A stretch of DNA of 64,000 bases from an uncultured Flavobacteriaceae bacterium (GCA_937944485.1 CALDYU010000003.1:186001-250000); one strand, 5' to 3'; counted from the first letter of the stretch, positions 18,797-27,750 are shown. Notes: generated by a model not told the origin, from the sequence alone. Made by a program: numbers and translations.

Positions 18797-21175
18797 ATGG
18801 CAAAGAAGGTAAAAAAGAAGAAGGCAAAACCTACCAAAGAACCCTTCTCCTTTAAATTATCAAAACAAAATAAAATTATCATAGGCAGTCTCCTCGTTTT
18901 GGCGAGTATTTTCCTATTTCTAGCCTTTATCTCCTTTTATTTCAACTGGAAAGATGATCAAAGTTTATTGTCTGATTTTCACAACCGAAATGAAAATGCC
19001 AAAAATCTCTTAAGCCGTACTGGTGCAATTGTTAGTCATTTTTTCATCTACAAAGGCTTCGGTTTAGCTTCGCTCATTCTTCCTTTTTTAATATGCCTTA
19101 AAGGTCTTTATATGTTTTTAGCTCTTGAAAAAAGCGGCATGCTAAAAAAATGGATTTGGGGACTTGTATTTATGATATGGATTTCAATTGCCCTTGGTTT
19201 TTTCGCCTATGAAAAACCCCTACTTGGAGGACTTATTGGTTACGAAATGAATGACTTTCTTCAAGACTATATCGGTACCATAGGGGTCTTATTATTACTC
19301 TTATTCGGATTAATTTTTATTCTCGTACGACTTTTTAAATTTTCTCCTGATGACCTAGCAAGTTGGTTGAAGAATAAAACCAGTGCGATAAAGACAGAGT
19401 TTAAAAGGCCATCCAATGAAAATTCTGAGAAGCCTACCGTAGTGCCACTTGATAGTGAAGATGAAACTCCAGTAGTCATTGACACCTATACTCATAAAAA
19501 AGATATTCCGCCCTTAGTTAAAGAAACTGAGCCTAATGTTTTAGAGATCACCCCTGCAACCGAAGAAAAAGAGCTTGTAGATGAAAATTTGACCATGCAG
19601 GTCGAAAAGATCGTAGAAGAAAAAGAGGAGTCTGTTAATATCGCAGATAAGTTGGTGGAAGATTTCGGGGAGTTTGACCCTACTTTAGAATTGGGCAACT
19701 ATAAGTTCCCAACAATTGAGTTATTAGATCCGCATGGGGTTTCTGGCGGCATCACCATTAATCAAGAGGAGCTCGAAGAAAATAAAACAAGAATTGTCAA
19801 TACACTCAAAAACTATAAAATTGGCATCGCCCAAATAAAAGCAACAATAGGTCCTACAGTTACCTTATACGAAATTGTACCAGAAGCAGGAATACGCATC
19901 TCAAAAATCAAAAATTTAGAAGATGACATTGCTTTGTCATTGGCTGCTTTAGGCATTCGTATTATTGCACCCATTCCTGGTAAAGGGACTATTGGTATTG
20001 AAGTGCCGAACAAAAACGCAACCATTGTTTCGATGCGCTCTGTTATTGCTTCTTCAAAATTTCAAAAGGCGGAAATGCAATTGCCTATTGCCTTCGGAAA
20101 AACTATTAGCAATGAAACTTTTGTTGTCGACCTTGCGAAAATGCCGCACCTCTTAATGGCAGGTGCCACGGGCCAGGGTAAATCTGTAGGGCTAAATGCG
20201 GTACTAACCTCCTTACTTTATAAAAAACATCCTGCTGAGGTGAAATTTGTTTTGGTTGATCCTAAGAAAGTAGAATTAACCCTGTTCAATAAAATAGAAC
20301 GACACTTTTTAGCGAAGCTACCCGATTCTGAAGATGCCATTATCACCGACAATACCAAGGTAATTCACACCTTGAATTCACTGTGTATTGAAATGGATAA
20401 TAGGTATGAGCTTCTAAAAAAAGCCATGGTGCGCAATATTAAAGAATACAATGATAAATTTAAAGCACGAAAATTAAATCCGAATGACGGACATCAATTT
20501 TTACCCTATATCGTTTTGGTAATTGATGAGTTTGCAGATTTAATAATGACTGCTGGTAAAGAAGTAGAAACCCCTGTTGCCCGTTTGGCGCAATTAGCAC
20601 GAGCCATTGGCATCCATTTAATTATTGCAACACAGCGCCCTTCCGTTAATGTTATTACCGGTATCATAAAGGCAAACTTTCCTGCTAGAATAGCTTTTCG
20701 AGTGACCTCTAAAATAGATTCAAGAACGATATTAGATGCCCAAGGAGCAGATCAGCTAATTGGTAGAGGTGATATGTTATATACGCAGGGGAATGATGTA
20801 ACTCGCATTCAATGCGCTTTTGTTGACACGCCAGAGGTTGCGAAAATTACCGAATATATTGGTTCACAGCGCGCTTACCCTGAAGCCCATCAATTACCCG
20901 AGTATGTAGGTGAAGAATCTGGCACAAGTATTGCTAATAATATTAGTGAACGAGATGCCATGTTTAAGCAAGCTGCAGAAGTGATTGTTATCGCACAACA
21001 AGGTTCCGCTTCATTGATACAACGAAAATTAAAGTTAGGTTATAACCGAGCTGGGCGTATCGTTGACCAATTAGAAGCCGCTGGAATTGTTGGTCCGTTT
21101 GAAGGAAGTAAAGCGCGACAGGTACTAGTAGCCGATTTGATAGCACTTGAGCACTTACTTAATAACGAAATATAG
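18797..21175 (+). CDS. ftsK: DNA translocase FtsK/SpoIIIE
   Basis: Septal DNA pump that clears and decatenates chromosome termini during division. The N-terminal region has a lysine-rich start and four membrane segments up to about residue 185. An acidic linker (about 200-290) is followed by the motor domain with Walker A GATGQGKS near residue 455 and Walker B VLVIDEFADL near 573. The C-terminal winged-helix gamma domain (SASLIQRKLKLGYNRAG), which reads KOPS-like polar sequences, is complete. The linker is much shorter than in E. coli, as is normal in this phylum. Confidence 0.96.
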   Translation: MAKKVKKKKAKPTKEPFSFKLSKQNKIIIGSLLVLASIFLFLAFISFYFNWKDDQSLLSDFHNRNENAKNLLSRTGAIVSHFFIYKGFGLASLILPFLICLKGLYMFLALEKSGMLKKWIWGLVFMIWISIALGFFAYEKPLLGGLIGYEMNDFLQDYIGTIGVLLLLLFGLIFILVRLFKFSPDDLASWLKNKTSAIKTEFKRPSNENSEKPTVVPLDSEDETPVVIDTYTHKKDIPPLVKETEPNVLEITPATEEKELVDENLTMQVEKIVEEKEESVNIADKLVEDFGEFDPTLELGNYKFPTIELLDPHGVSGGITINQEELEENKTRIVNTLKNYKIGIAQIKATIGPTVTLYEIVPEAGIRISKIKNLEDDIALSLAALGIRIIAPIPGKGTIGIEVPNKNATIVSMRSVIASSKFQKAEMQLPIAFGKTISNETFVVDLAKMPHLLMAGATGQGKSVGLNAVLTSLLYKKHPAEVKFVLVDPKKVELTLFNKIERHFLAKLPDSEDAIITDNTKVIHTLNSLCIEMDNRYELLKKAMVRNIKEYNDKFKARKLNPNDGHQFLPYIVLVIDEFADLIMTAGKEVETPVARLAQLARAIGIHLIIATQRPSVNVITGIIKANFPARIAFRVTSKIDSRTILDAQGADQLIGRGDMLYTQGNDVTRIQCAFVDTPEVAKITEYIGSQRAYPEAHQLPEYVGEESGTSIANNISERDAMFKQAAEVIVIAQQGSASLIQRKLKLGYNRAGRIVDQLEAAGIVGPFEGSKARQVLVADLIALEHLLNNEI

Positions 21176-21187
21176 TAATTTAGTATC

Positions 21188-21832
21188 ATGAAAAAATTAG
21201 TCTTAATTATTACCCTCGTACTTGCTGGTTATTCAATGACGGCACAAAATGCTACAAAAGCCAAAGCACTTTTAGATGAAGTTCATAGTAAAATAAAAGG
21301 TTACGAGAATATTTTTGTTGATTTTAGGTATGTTTTGAACAATTCTGAAGCAGGCATCAATCAAGAAACTCGCGGAGACGTAACGCTAAAAGGTGACCAG
21401 TATCTCTTTAATATTTTTGGAACGCAACAGCTTTATGATGGTAACAAAGTGCATACCATCGTACCAGAAAATGAAGAAGTTACTATTGAAAATAAATCTG
21501 CCGATGAAGATGCTCTAACCCCGTCAAAAATGCTCACTTTTTACAAAGACGGCTATACCTATGCTTGGGATATTCTTCAAAATGTTCAAGGGCGCAAAAT
21601 ACAGTACGTTAAATTAACGCCTATCGATACCAATGCAGAAATCAAATCAATCCTCATGGGTATTGATGCGGAAACGAAGCATATCTACAAATTAATCTAC
21701 TCGGGCGACAATAATACGACAACGACTATTACTGTTAATTCTTTTAAAACAGACCAGCCCTTATCAAAAACCTTGTTTACTTTTGATGAAGCAAAATATA
21801 AAGCTGACGGCTATTATATAGTGCGAAATTAG
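21188..21832 (+). CDS. LolA-like outer-membrane lipoprotein carrier
   Basis: A 214-residue periplasmic protein with a signal peptide (MKKLVLIITLVLAGYSMTAQ) and a LolA fold pattern: repeated beta strands such as FVDFRYVLNN, TRGDVTLKGDQYLFNIFG and QQLYDGNKVHT. LolA shuttles lipoproteins from the inner to the outer membrane. It sits 12 bp after ftsK and 90 bp before an LptF/G permease gene. The grouping with lipid and envelope genes fits the call. Confidence 0.85.
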   Translation: MKKLVLIITLVLAGYSMTAQNATKAKALLDEVHSKIKGYENIFVDFRYVLNNSEAGINQETRGDVTLKGDQYLFNIFGTQQLYDGNKVHTIVPENEEVTIENKSADEDALTPSKMLTFYKDGYTYAWDILQNVQGRKIQYVKLTPIDTNAEIKSILMGIDAETKHIYKLIYSGDNNTTTTITVNSFKTDQPLSKTLFTFDEAKYKADGYYIVRN

Positions 21833-21922
21833 TTTCAGAAATTAAATTATCTTACTAAATTTTATAGGCTGCCGTTATTTTAGCCTTTGAAATAACGTAG
21901 ATTTGATCAAAAGAAATCAACA

Positions 21923-23401
21923 TTGAGAATTCTCGATAAATATATTTTATCTCGATTTTTATTGAATTTGGTCAGTTCGTTTGTGATCATGATGTTCATC
22001 TTCATTTTTCAATCGATTTGGTTGTTCATTGATGATCTTGCCGGCAAAGGTTTAGATATCATTATCATAGGTAAATTCTTCTTTTATAAGATGCCTGAAC
22101 TTACGGAAAAGGTCTTGCCGCTTACGGTGCTATTATCTTCGATATTAACCTTTGGTTCCCTTGCAGAAAATTATGAATTCGCGGCCATGAAGGCATCGGG
22201 CATATCACTACAAAGAGCCATGTTACCAGTTATTGTCTTTGTTATTGCATTAGGGGGAGTTACCTTTTATTTTGCCAATAGTGTTATACCGGCTTCCGAA
22301 CAAAAAATTTACTTTTTAAGACAAAATATTGCCAAGCTAAAACCGGCTATTGCTATTACTGAAGGGGTTTTTAGCGATTTTGAGTCTGCCAATATGAATA
22401 TTAAGGTGGATCGTAAATATGGAGATAATGATCGTTTTTTAGAAAATGTGATCATTCATCAAAAGTCGAAAACCAATATAAATTATCGTGTTATTAAGGC
22501 CAAAACTGGGGAGTTAATCAGTAGTGAAAAATCTGATATCATTCAATTGGTTCTCCATGATGGTAATTTATATCAAGCCGTTGAAGGATCGTCAAGTGAC
22601 AAGCGAAAATTCCCTTTCGCGAAAGCCGATTTCGAAACCTATACCATGAATATTGATCTTTCAGGATTTAACAATGTTGATTTAGAAGAAGAAAGAGATT
22701 TGAGAACGGAAAAGATGAAGAATATATCACGTTTACGCAAAGATATTGATTCATTGAATCAAGATAACTTGCGTAGGGTTACCTCATTTTCAAAAGCCAT
22801 GTCGCAAAGGCTTGGTGCTTTCGTAGCCTTGCCAGCAAAAGATAGTACGGTGCAAATAATTGCCGCAGCCAAAGACACGGTGGTAGTTAAAGCTTTTGAT
22901 GCTGCTACAGAAAGTATTGTGAGTATTTTTCCTGATTGGCAGCAAATTCAATTGGTTGGTTCGGCAAAAAACTCCGTATCCGGTATTTTAACAACCATAC
23001 AAGGAAAACGTGTGGAAATGGCTAAGCGATATGAATTCCATAGAAGACATATTCTCTCACTTCATAAAAAATTCGCCCTTGCATTTTCGTGTATTATACT
23101 CTTTTTCGTAGGAGCGCCCTTAGGAGCAATAATCAGAAAAGGAGGCCTTGGTTTACCTATGGTTATCGCTATTATACTATTTTTAGTATATTATTTTTTA
23201 GGTGTTTTTGCGGAAAACTATTCAAAAAAAGGAAACATACACCCTATGCTAGGGGCATGGCTTTCTACGCTAGTAATGCTACCTTTGGGTATTATTCTAA
23301 CACATAGAGCAACCGCCGACAAAGGACTGATGAGTTTTGGTCGCGTATTTGCCTTTTTTAAGTCAAAATTTTCGAAAAAAACCAAAGAAGTTAATTCATG
23401 A
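21923..23401 (+). CDS. LptF/LptG family permease
   Basis: Inner-membrane component of the lipopolysaccharide exporter, 492 residues. Three N-terminal membrane helices include the typical RFLLNLVSSFVIMMFIFIF region and ELTEKVLPLTVLLSS coupling helix. A long periplasmic beta domain (about 100-370) follows, then three C-terminal helices. LptF and LptG cannot be separated by eye. The start appears to be TTG at 21923. The stop codon overlaps the ribB start as ATGA. Confidence 0.92.
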   Translation: MRILDKYILSRFLLNLVSSFVIMMFIFIFQSIWLFIDDLAGKGLDIIIIGKFFFYKMPELTEKVLPLTVLLSSILTFGSLAENYEFAAMKASGISLQRAMLPVIVFVIALGGVTFYFANSVIPASEQKIYFLRQNIAKLKPAIAITEGVFSDFESANMNIKVDRKYGDNDRFLENVIIHQKSKTNINYRVIKAKTGELISSEKSDIIQLVLHDGNLYQAVEGSSSDKRKFPFAKADFETYTMNIDLSGFNNVDLEEERDLRTEKMKNISRLRKDIDSLNQDNLRRVTSFSKAMSQRLGAFVALPAKDSTVQIIAAAKDTVVVKAFDAATESIVSIFPDWQQIQLVGSAKNSVSGILTTIQGKRVEMAKRYEFHRRHILSLHKKFALAFSCIILFFVGAPLGAIIRKGGLGLPMVIAIILFLVYYFLGVFAENYSKKGNIHPMLGAWLSTLVMLPLGIILTHRATADKGLMSFGRVFAFFKSKFSKKTKEVNS

Positions 23402-24540
23402 TTACTAAGGTTGAAAAAAACATAGAGTTAGATTCTATTGAAGAAGCCATAGCTGCTATTCGCGCTGGTAAGGTAATTATCGTTGTTGACGATGAAAATA
23501 GAGAGAATGAAGGGGATTTCTTAGCTGCAGCTGAATTAGCAACTCCTGAAACAATTAATTTCATGGCGACTCATGGTCGAGGACTTATATGCGCTCCGCT
23601 TACAGAAGGTCGTTGTACCGCATTAGGTCTGCATATGATGGTTAATCACAACACCGACCCTCTAGAGACTGCTTTTACCGTTTCTGTTGATTTAAGAGGT
23701 AATGGGGTGACCACAGGCATTTCTGCTGCAGATCGCGCAAAGACCGTATTAGCCTTAACTGATGACAACACCAAACCTCATGATCTGGCAAGACCCGGCC
23801 ATATTTTTCCGCTTGTAGCAAAAGAAGGTGGGGTACTTCGAAGAACAGGACATACGGAAGCTGCCATAGATTTTGCGCGCTTAGCGGGTCTAAAACCTGC
23901 TGGCTTCATCGTAGAAATTATGAATGACGATGGCACTATGGCCCGATTACCTCAACTCGTTGAAGTAGCACGTAAATTTGATCTTAAAATTGTTTCTATA
24001 GAAGATTTAGTCGCCTATCGCATGGAGCACGATAGTCTTATTGAAAAAAAACAAGATTTTGATATTACCACGCGTTTTGGTGATTTTAGATTACGAGCAT
24101 ATAAACAAACTACGAATAACCATATTCATATCGCCCTTACCAAAGGTACTTGGGGCGCTAATGAAAAAGTTTTAACCCGCATCAATTCAACCCTGGTAAA
24201 TAATGATGTTTTAGGAACCCTGACCAATAACCCAGACAAGAAATTAGAAGATATGTTTAAGGCCATTAATTCAGAAGGTAAGGGCGCCATTGTATTTATC
24301 AATCAAGATGCGGAATCACTGAATTTATTAACGCGCTTGGAAGAATTGAAAAAACTTCAAAAACAAGGCATACACAAAGCGCCCAAAATTGATATGGATA
24401 CGCGCGATTTTGGTATTGGGGCTCAAATATTACACGATCTTAATATAACTAAAATGAGCTTGCTGACGAATCGACAACAAACAAAACGCGTTGGTATTGT
24501 AGGCTACGGATTAGAAATCGTCGATTATGTAAAATATTAG
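23398..24540 (+). CDS. ribB: 3,4-dihydroxy-2-butanone-4-phosphate synthase with degenerate GTP cyclohydrolase II domain
   Basis: The N-terminal 210 residues are an intact RibB domain making the four-carbon precursor of riboflavin: DDENRENEGDF, THGRGLICAPL and HTEAAIDFARLAGL are all present. The C-terminal 170 residues align with RibA (GDFRLRAY..., DTRDFGIGAQIL, LLTNRQQTK). However, the zinc cysteines expected in HSECLTGD and RCDCG are replaced by NSTLVNND and TNNPD, and the RQEGR loop reads NQDAES. The second domain is thus unlikely to be a working cyclohydrolase. The gene is translationally coupled to lptF/G. Confidence 0.93.
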   Translation: MITKVEKNIELDSIEEAIAAIRAGKVIIVVDDENRENEGDFLAAAELATPETINFMATHGRGLICAPLTEGRCTALGLHMMVNHNTDPLETAFTVSVDLRGNGVTTGISAADRAKTVLALTDDNTKPHDLARPGHIFPLVAKEGGVLRRTGHTEAAIDFARLAGLKPAGFIVEIMNDDGTMARLPQLVEVARKFDLKIVSIEDLVAYRMEHDSLIEKKQDFDITTRFGDFRLRAYKQTTNNHIHIALTKGTWGANEKVLTRINSTLVNNDVLGTLTNNPDKKLEDMFKAINSEGKGAIVFINQDAESLNLLTRLEELKKLQKQGIHKAPKIDMDTRDFGIGAQILHDLNITKMSLLTNRQQTKRVGIVGYGLEIVDYVKY

Positions 24541-24564
24541 TTTTTAAGCTAATCGCTTATAAAA

Positions 24565-25761
24565 TTAAGCTAAGGTTTCTTTAATAACAGTTCTCATTTT
24601 TTCAGCTCGTTCTGTTACTTCAGTGGTACTCCAACCTAATTTTATGAGACAAGAAATAGTTCTACCCATCCAATGATCGGACTTTGAAAAATCTGCTTTT
24701 GTATAATCAGGAAGTTGCTTGACAACTTCTTGCGGTAGTTTTCCCAATGACTTTAGATGCGTCAAATGTTCCCACTTTTTATAGTAATGCCAATTGTTAT
24801 CATACCAATAAAAACAGGCATCTACACCTTCTTTACCAAGATTCTGGTACACTTTATGTGCACTATTTTCATCAGGTAGAAAAAAACTAAGAAAGGCATA
24901 GCTTTCTTCTCCTCCTTTAGGCACCTTACGAAAACCCAGCTCAGGTATTGCTCCTAATGTTTCCCAAATAATCGTATAATTCTTTTTTTGGAGGGCTAAA
25001 AATTCATCCAAACGCTTTATTTGAGCGACACCTACCGCAGCATGCAACTCTGAAATCCTGAAATTATATCCTAAAATAGGATGCGACTCCGCTCCTCTAT
25101 CCTTTCCCATATGATCATGCCCATGGTCAGCATACTGATCGGCATTCGTTTTATAGTTCGCATTATTTGTAATTACTGCGCCTCCTTCACCACATGTGAT
25201 CGTCTTGACATAATCAAACGAAAAACAACCAAGATCGCCGTAACTCCCTAAAGGCTTTCCTTCAAAAGTACCACCAATAGCTTGACAGGCGTCTTCTAGC
25301 AGCACTAAATTATGTTTGTCGCAAATAGCCTTCAAGGCACGTAGGTCAGCCATAGAACCACACATATGTACGGGCATAACGACTCTAGTTTTAGTCGTAA
25401 TTGCTCGTTCTACAGCCTCCGGACTCAAAGTCAAGGTGTCATCGATATCAACTAATACGGGAATGGCGCCAAGAGCTAATATCGCCTCGAAAGAGGCTAC
25501 AAAAGTAAAGGTTGGCAGTATTACTTCATCACCAGCACCAATACCCGCAGCAGCCAAGGCGACGGTTAATGCTGCAGTTCCACTACTGACCAATTGCACA
25601 TGGTTCACTTGCATACGTTTCGCTAGTGCCGCTTCAAGTTCTAAGGCTTTCCATTGTCCGTTTCGCATTCCATCAAAACCGTAACGCATCAATACACCTG
25701 TATCAAGCACTTGTTGTACTTCTTGCTTTTCTAGTGCTCCAAACAATTCAAATCCGGGCAT
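24565..25761 (-). CDS. DegT/DnrJ/EryC1/StrS family aminotransferase
   Basis: PLP enzyme of the sugar aminotransferase family, 398 residues. The pattern SSGTAALTVAL, PTFTFVAS, EDACQAIGG and the PLP lysine Lys186 in FDYVKTITCGEGG is complete. Such enzymes transaminate nucleotide-linked keto-sugars for surface glycans or antibiotics. There is no sugar-biosynthesis cluster next to it, so the substrate is open. A tandem TTAAGGG array lies immediately upstream of its start codon and may affect expression. Confidence 0.9.
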   Translation of the reverse strand: MPGFELFGALEKQEVQQVLDTGVLMRYGFDGMRNGQWKALELEAALAKRMQVNHVQLVSSGTAALTVALAAAGIGAGDEVILPTFTFVASFEAILALGAIPVLVDIDDTLTLSPEAVERAITTKTRVVMPVHMCGSMADLRALKAICDKHNLVLLEDACQAIGGTFEGKPLGSYGDLGCFSFDYVKTITCGEGGAVITNNANYKTNADQYADHGHDHMGKDRGAESHPILGYNFRISELHAAVGVAQIKRLDEFLALQKKNYTIIWETLGAIPELGFRKVPKGGEESYAFLSFFLPDENSAHKVYQNLGKEGVDACFYWYDNNWHYYKKWEHLTHLKSLGKLPQEVVKQLPDYTKADFSKSDHWMGRTISCLIKLGWSTTEVTERAEKMRTVIKETLA

Positions 25762-25771
25762 AATGTTAAAG

Positions 25772-25813
25772 TTTAAGGGTTTAAGGGTTAAGGGTTAAGG
25801 GTTAAGGGTTAAG
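25772..25813. repeat. Tandem TTAAGGG repeat array
   Basis: Two copies of TTTAAGGG are followed by three exact copies of TTAAGGG and a partial TTAAG. The array fills most of the 62-bp gap between the start codon of the DegT gene (25761) and the stop codon of the nitroreductase gene (25824), both on the minus strand. In the transcript it reads as CCCTTAA units in the leader of the aminotransferase mRNA. Confidence 0.95.
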
Positions 25814-25823
25814 AGAATATATT

Positions 25824-26459
25824 CTACTTAATTTCGATGATACTATCGTTCGTGTCTTTTCTAACTTTTTTAAAACTGGAAAATTGATCATCTTCAGCTC
25901 TATACCCTACAGGCAATACTAAAACAGAGGCCAATCCTCTTTCCTTCAAACTTAACAGTTTATCATAAGCCTCAGGATCAAAGCCTTCCATAGGGCATGA
26001 ATCAATTTTTTCAACAGCACACACGGTTAATAAATTACCCATCGCCAAATAGGCTTGGTTTCTTGACCATGCCTGTATTTCTGACACCTCTTTTTTAGAA
26101 AAATCAGCAACTAAAGCATCTTTAAAAGGGTCTAATACATCATCACCCACGCCCCTCACCTTTTTTATCAAATTGTAATAATCAGAAATATATTGCTGAT
26201 CTATATTTTGTTGAATACAGATAACCAGAACATGAGAGGCAGCTGCTACTTGCTGCTGATCAAAGGAATGTGCTACTAATTGCCGCTGCAAATCTTCGTT
26301 CTTAACAACCACTAATGAAATAGGTTGTAAGCCATACGACGTAGCAGTTAAGCAAAAAGCTTCTTTTAAAACCTCAATTTGCTCATCCGTTAACTTGCGC
26401 GTAGGGTCAAACTTTTTTACAGCATAGCGCCATTTCAAATCTTGTATACTCGATTTCAT
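25824..26459 (-). CDS. Nitroreductase-family NAD(P)H oxidoreductase (NfsB-like)
   Basis: FMN-dependent nitroreductase-fold protein of 211 residues. The start WRYAVKKFDPTRKLTDEQ contains the FMN phosphate-binding Arg region; TATSYGLQPISLVVV, YLAMGNLLTVCA and the terminal FKKVRKD match NfsB/oxygen-insensitive nitroreductases. It is probably cytosolic and uses NAD(P)H to reduce quinones or nitro compounds. The TauE/SafE gene lies just upstream on the same strand. Confidence 0.88.
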   Translation of the reverse strand: MKSSIQDLKWRYAVKKFDPTRKLTDEQIEVLKEAFCLTATSYGLQPISLVVVKNEDLQRQLVAHSFDQQQVAAASHVLVICIQQNIDQQYISDYYNLIKKVRGVGDDVLDPFKDALVADFSKKEVSEIQAWSRNQAYLAMGNLLTVCAVEKIDSCPMEGFDPEAYDKLLSLKERGLASVLVLPVGYRAEDDQFSSFKKVRKDTNDSIIEIK

Positions 26460-26474
26460 AAATTTCTTTTCATA

Positions 26475-27245
26475 CTAAAATAAAGCGATCAGATTCGGAA
26501 AAAGCAATTTAGCAGCCATAAGGCTCACCATAATTACTAAAAAGGTTTTAATAAACCCATCTCCTCTATCTACCGATACTCTACTGGCCACCCAAGCCCC
26601 TGTTCCATTTCCCAAGGCTAAAATAAGACCAACCATCCAATTTACTTTATCATTGTAAATAAAAACTGCCAGTGCTGCTAAGGTATACATAAATACTACA
26701 GCTACTTTCGTGGCATTGGAGCGCACTAGGGTCATTCTATTGACGTAGTGCAAAAATAGAATTATAATAAAGCCTAACCCAGCATTAATAAAGCCTCCAT
26801 AAATGCCGAAAAAGAAAAAGGCGATGACGCCGAGCCATAAATATTTTCCTGTTAACCGTTCTGATAAAGACGCAATTTTCATTTTCGGCTTGAAAATTAT
26901 AATAAGAACCACTGCTATCATAATAAAAGCAAGAATCTTATTGAAAGTTTCTCCTTTAATATCTACCGCAATGTACGCTCCGATGATCGCTCCAAACAAA
27001 GCCGAAATTCCCAAATACATATTAAAGGGAGCCGTTGAAACCCCTTTACTTTTGAATCCTAGTGTGGCAAGTGCTGTTTGAATAACAATGGCAACGCGAT
27101 TGGTACCATTAGCGATATTGGGTGGTAAGCCTAAAAAAATAAGCACTGGTAAGGAGAGTAAAGAACCGCCACCAGCGACGGTATTAATAAATCCGACAGT
27201 AAAACCGACAACTACCAAAAGCACATACTCATACCATTCAAACAT
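26475..27245 (-). CDS. TauE/SafE (TSUP) family sulfite/anion permease
   Basis: Inner-membrane protein with about eight segments and two related halves, each starting with a GGG- or GGF-containing loop: VGFINTVAGGGSLLSLPVLIF in two stretches at the N terminus, and GIYGGFINAGLGF in the middle. This is the TSUP pattern; members export sulfite or organosulfonates, though many have unknown substrates. A longer frame begins at 27278, but the ATG at 27245 gives the usual short N terminus. The gene is 15 bp ahead of the nitroreductase gene. Confidence 0.88.
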   Translation of the reverse strand: MFEWYEYVLLVVVGFTVGFINTVAGGGSLLSLPVLIFLGLPPNIANGTNRVAIVIQTALATLGFKSKGVSTAPFNMYLGISALFGAIIGAYIAVDIKGETFNKILAFIMIAVVLIIIFKPKMKIASLSERLTGKYLWLGVIAFFFFGIYGGFINAGLGFIIILFLHYVNRMTLVRSNATKVAVVFMYTLAALAVFIYNDKVNWMVGLILALGNGTGAWVASRVSVDRGDGFIKTFLVIMVSLMAAKLLFPNLIALF

Positions 27246-27336
27246 GGGGCAAAAATAGTTGGTATTACGGAAATACAAATAGCTCTTCAGAAAAATAAAA
27301 AAACTAGATTCCTTTTACTGAATAGAAAAAGCTTTC

Positions 27337-27344
27337 TATATTTG
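27337..27344 (+). promoter_or_regulatory. Bacteroidota -7 promoter element for tRNA-Ser
   Basis: TATATTTG matches the TAnnTTTG -7 consensus of the Bacteroidota housekeeping sigma factor and is followed by GCACCCGC, a common start-site context of tRNA genes in this group. It lies 102 bp upstream of the mature tRNA, leaving a leader that contains small inverted repeats. Confidence 0.65.
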
Positions 27345-27445
27345 CACCCGCATTCAGGGAATATCTGAATCGGGTTCTTGCGAAGGTGAGAACAATTCGA
27401 CACTAGAGTTTTATTAGACCATGTCTATAAAAATCTGGTCTCATT

Positions 27446-27530
27446 GGAGAAATGGCAGAGTGGTCGAATGCGGCAGTCTTGAAAACTGTTGAGGGTCACA
27501 CCTCCGGGGGTTCGAATCCCTCTTTCTCCG
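27446..27530 (+). tRNA. tRNA-Ser (UGA)
   Basis: Complete cloverleaf with acceptor GGAGAAA/TTTCTCC plus discriminator G. The anticodon loop CTTGAAA carries anticodon TGA at 27480-27482 inside a GCAGT/ACTGT stem. The long variable arm is that of a class II tRNA, and the T arm contains GGTTCGAAT. The CCA end is not encoded. The 3' end is nearly repeated 178 bp downstream, and the tRNA borders a decayed accessory stretch. Confidence 0.97.
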
Positions 27531-27540
27531 CTTAGTGCAA

Positions 27541-27573
27541 AGCTCGATTTCTATTTTGAAATCGGGCTTTTGT
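27541..27573 (+). terminator. Terminator after tRNA-Ser
   Basis: AGCTCGATTTC pairs with GAAATCGGGCT (one G-T pair) over eleven positions, with a six-base loop, and is followed by TTTTGTGTTTT. It begins ten bases past the tRNA. Confidence 0.85.
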
Positions 27574-27604
27574 GTTTTATGAGGGTCAAGAATGTAATTC
27601 TTGT

Positions 27605-27713
27605 AAGCGGATAAAATACAAAAGACCAGAGCTAGCCTTAGCAGGGTCGAGTTTTATGGTCAGGTGCGGATATTGTAGGGGAAACCGAAGGTAATCCCTC
27701 TTTATCCGCTTAG
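27605..27713 (+). other. Structured element containing a near-copy of the tRNA-Ser 3' end
   Basis: AAGCGGATAAA at 27605-27615 is exactly complementary to TTTATCCGCTT at 27701-27711, enclosing about 85 bases with smaller internal pairings such as GACCA/TGGTC. The last 21 bases (27693-27713) match 27515-27535, the end of the tRNA gene plus five flanking bases, with one mismatch. It may be a degenerate tRNA, a relic attachment site or a small structured RNA; a terminator hairpin follows directly. Confidence 0.5.
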
Positions 27714-27750
27714 AGCCCCGTTATAGTAATGATGACGGGGCTTTGTTTTT
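27714..27750 (+). terminator. Rho-independent terminator
   Basis: AGCCCCG pairs with CGGGGCT and is followed by TTGTTTTT. It comes immediately after the structured element, which implies that something upstream of it is, or was, transcribed as a separate RNA. Confidence 0.75.

Noticed and set aside
21833..21922. FMN riboswitch controlling the ribB-containing run
   Set aside because: No conserved RFN-element helices are visible, and ribB is translationally coupled to lptF/G with no leader of its own.
25772..25813. TTAAGGG array as a CRISPR or telomere
   Set aside because: Units are seven to eight bases without spacers and lie inside a bacterial operon region; it is a simple tandem repeat.
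27337..27445. Leader of tRNA-Ser as a possible riboswitch or T-box
   Set aside because: Only short inverted repeats are present and no T-box or riboswitch core motif is recognisable; T-box control of a tRNA gene itself is not expected.
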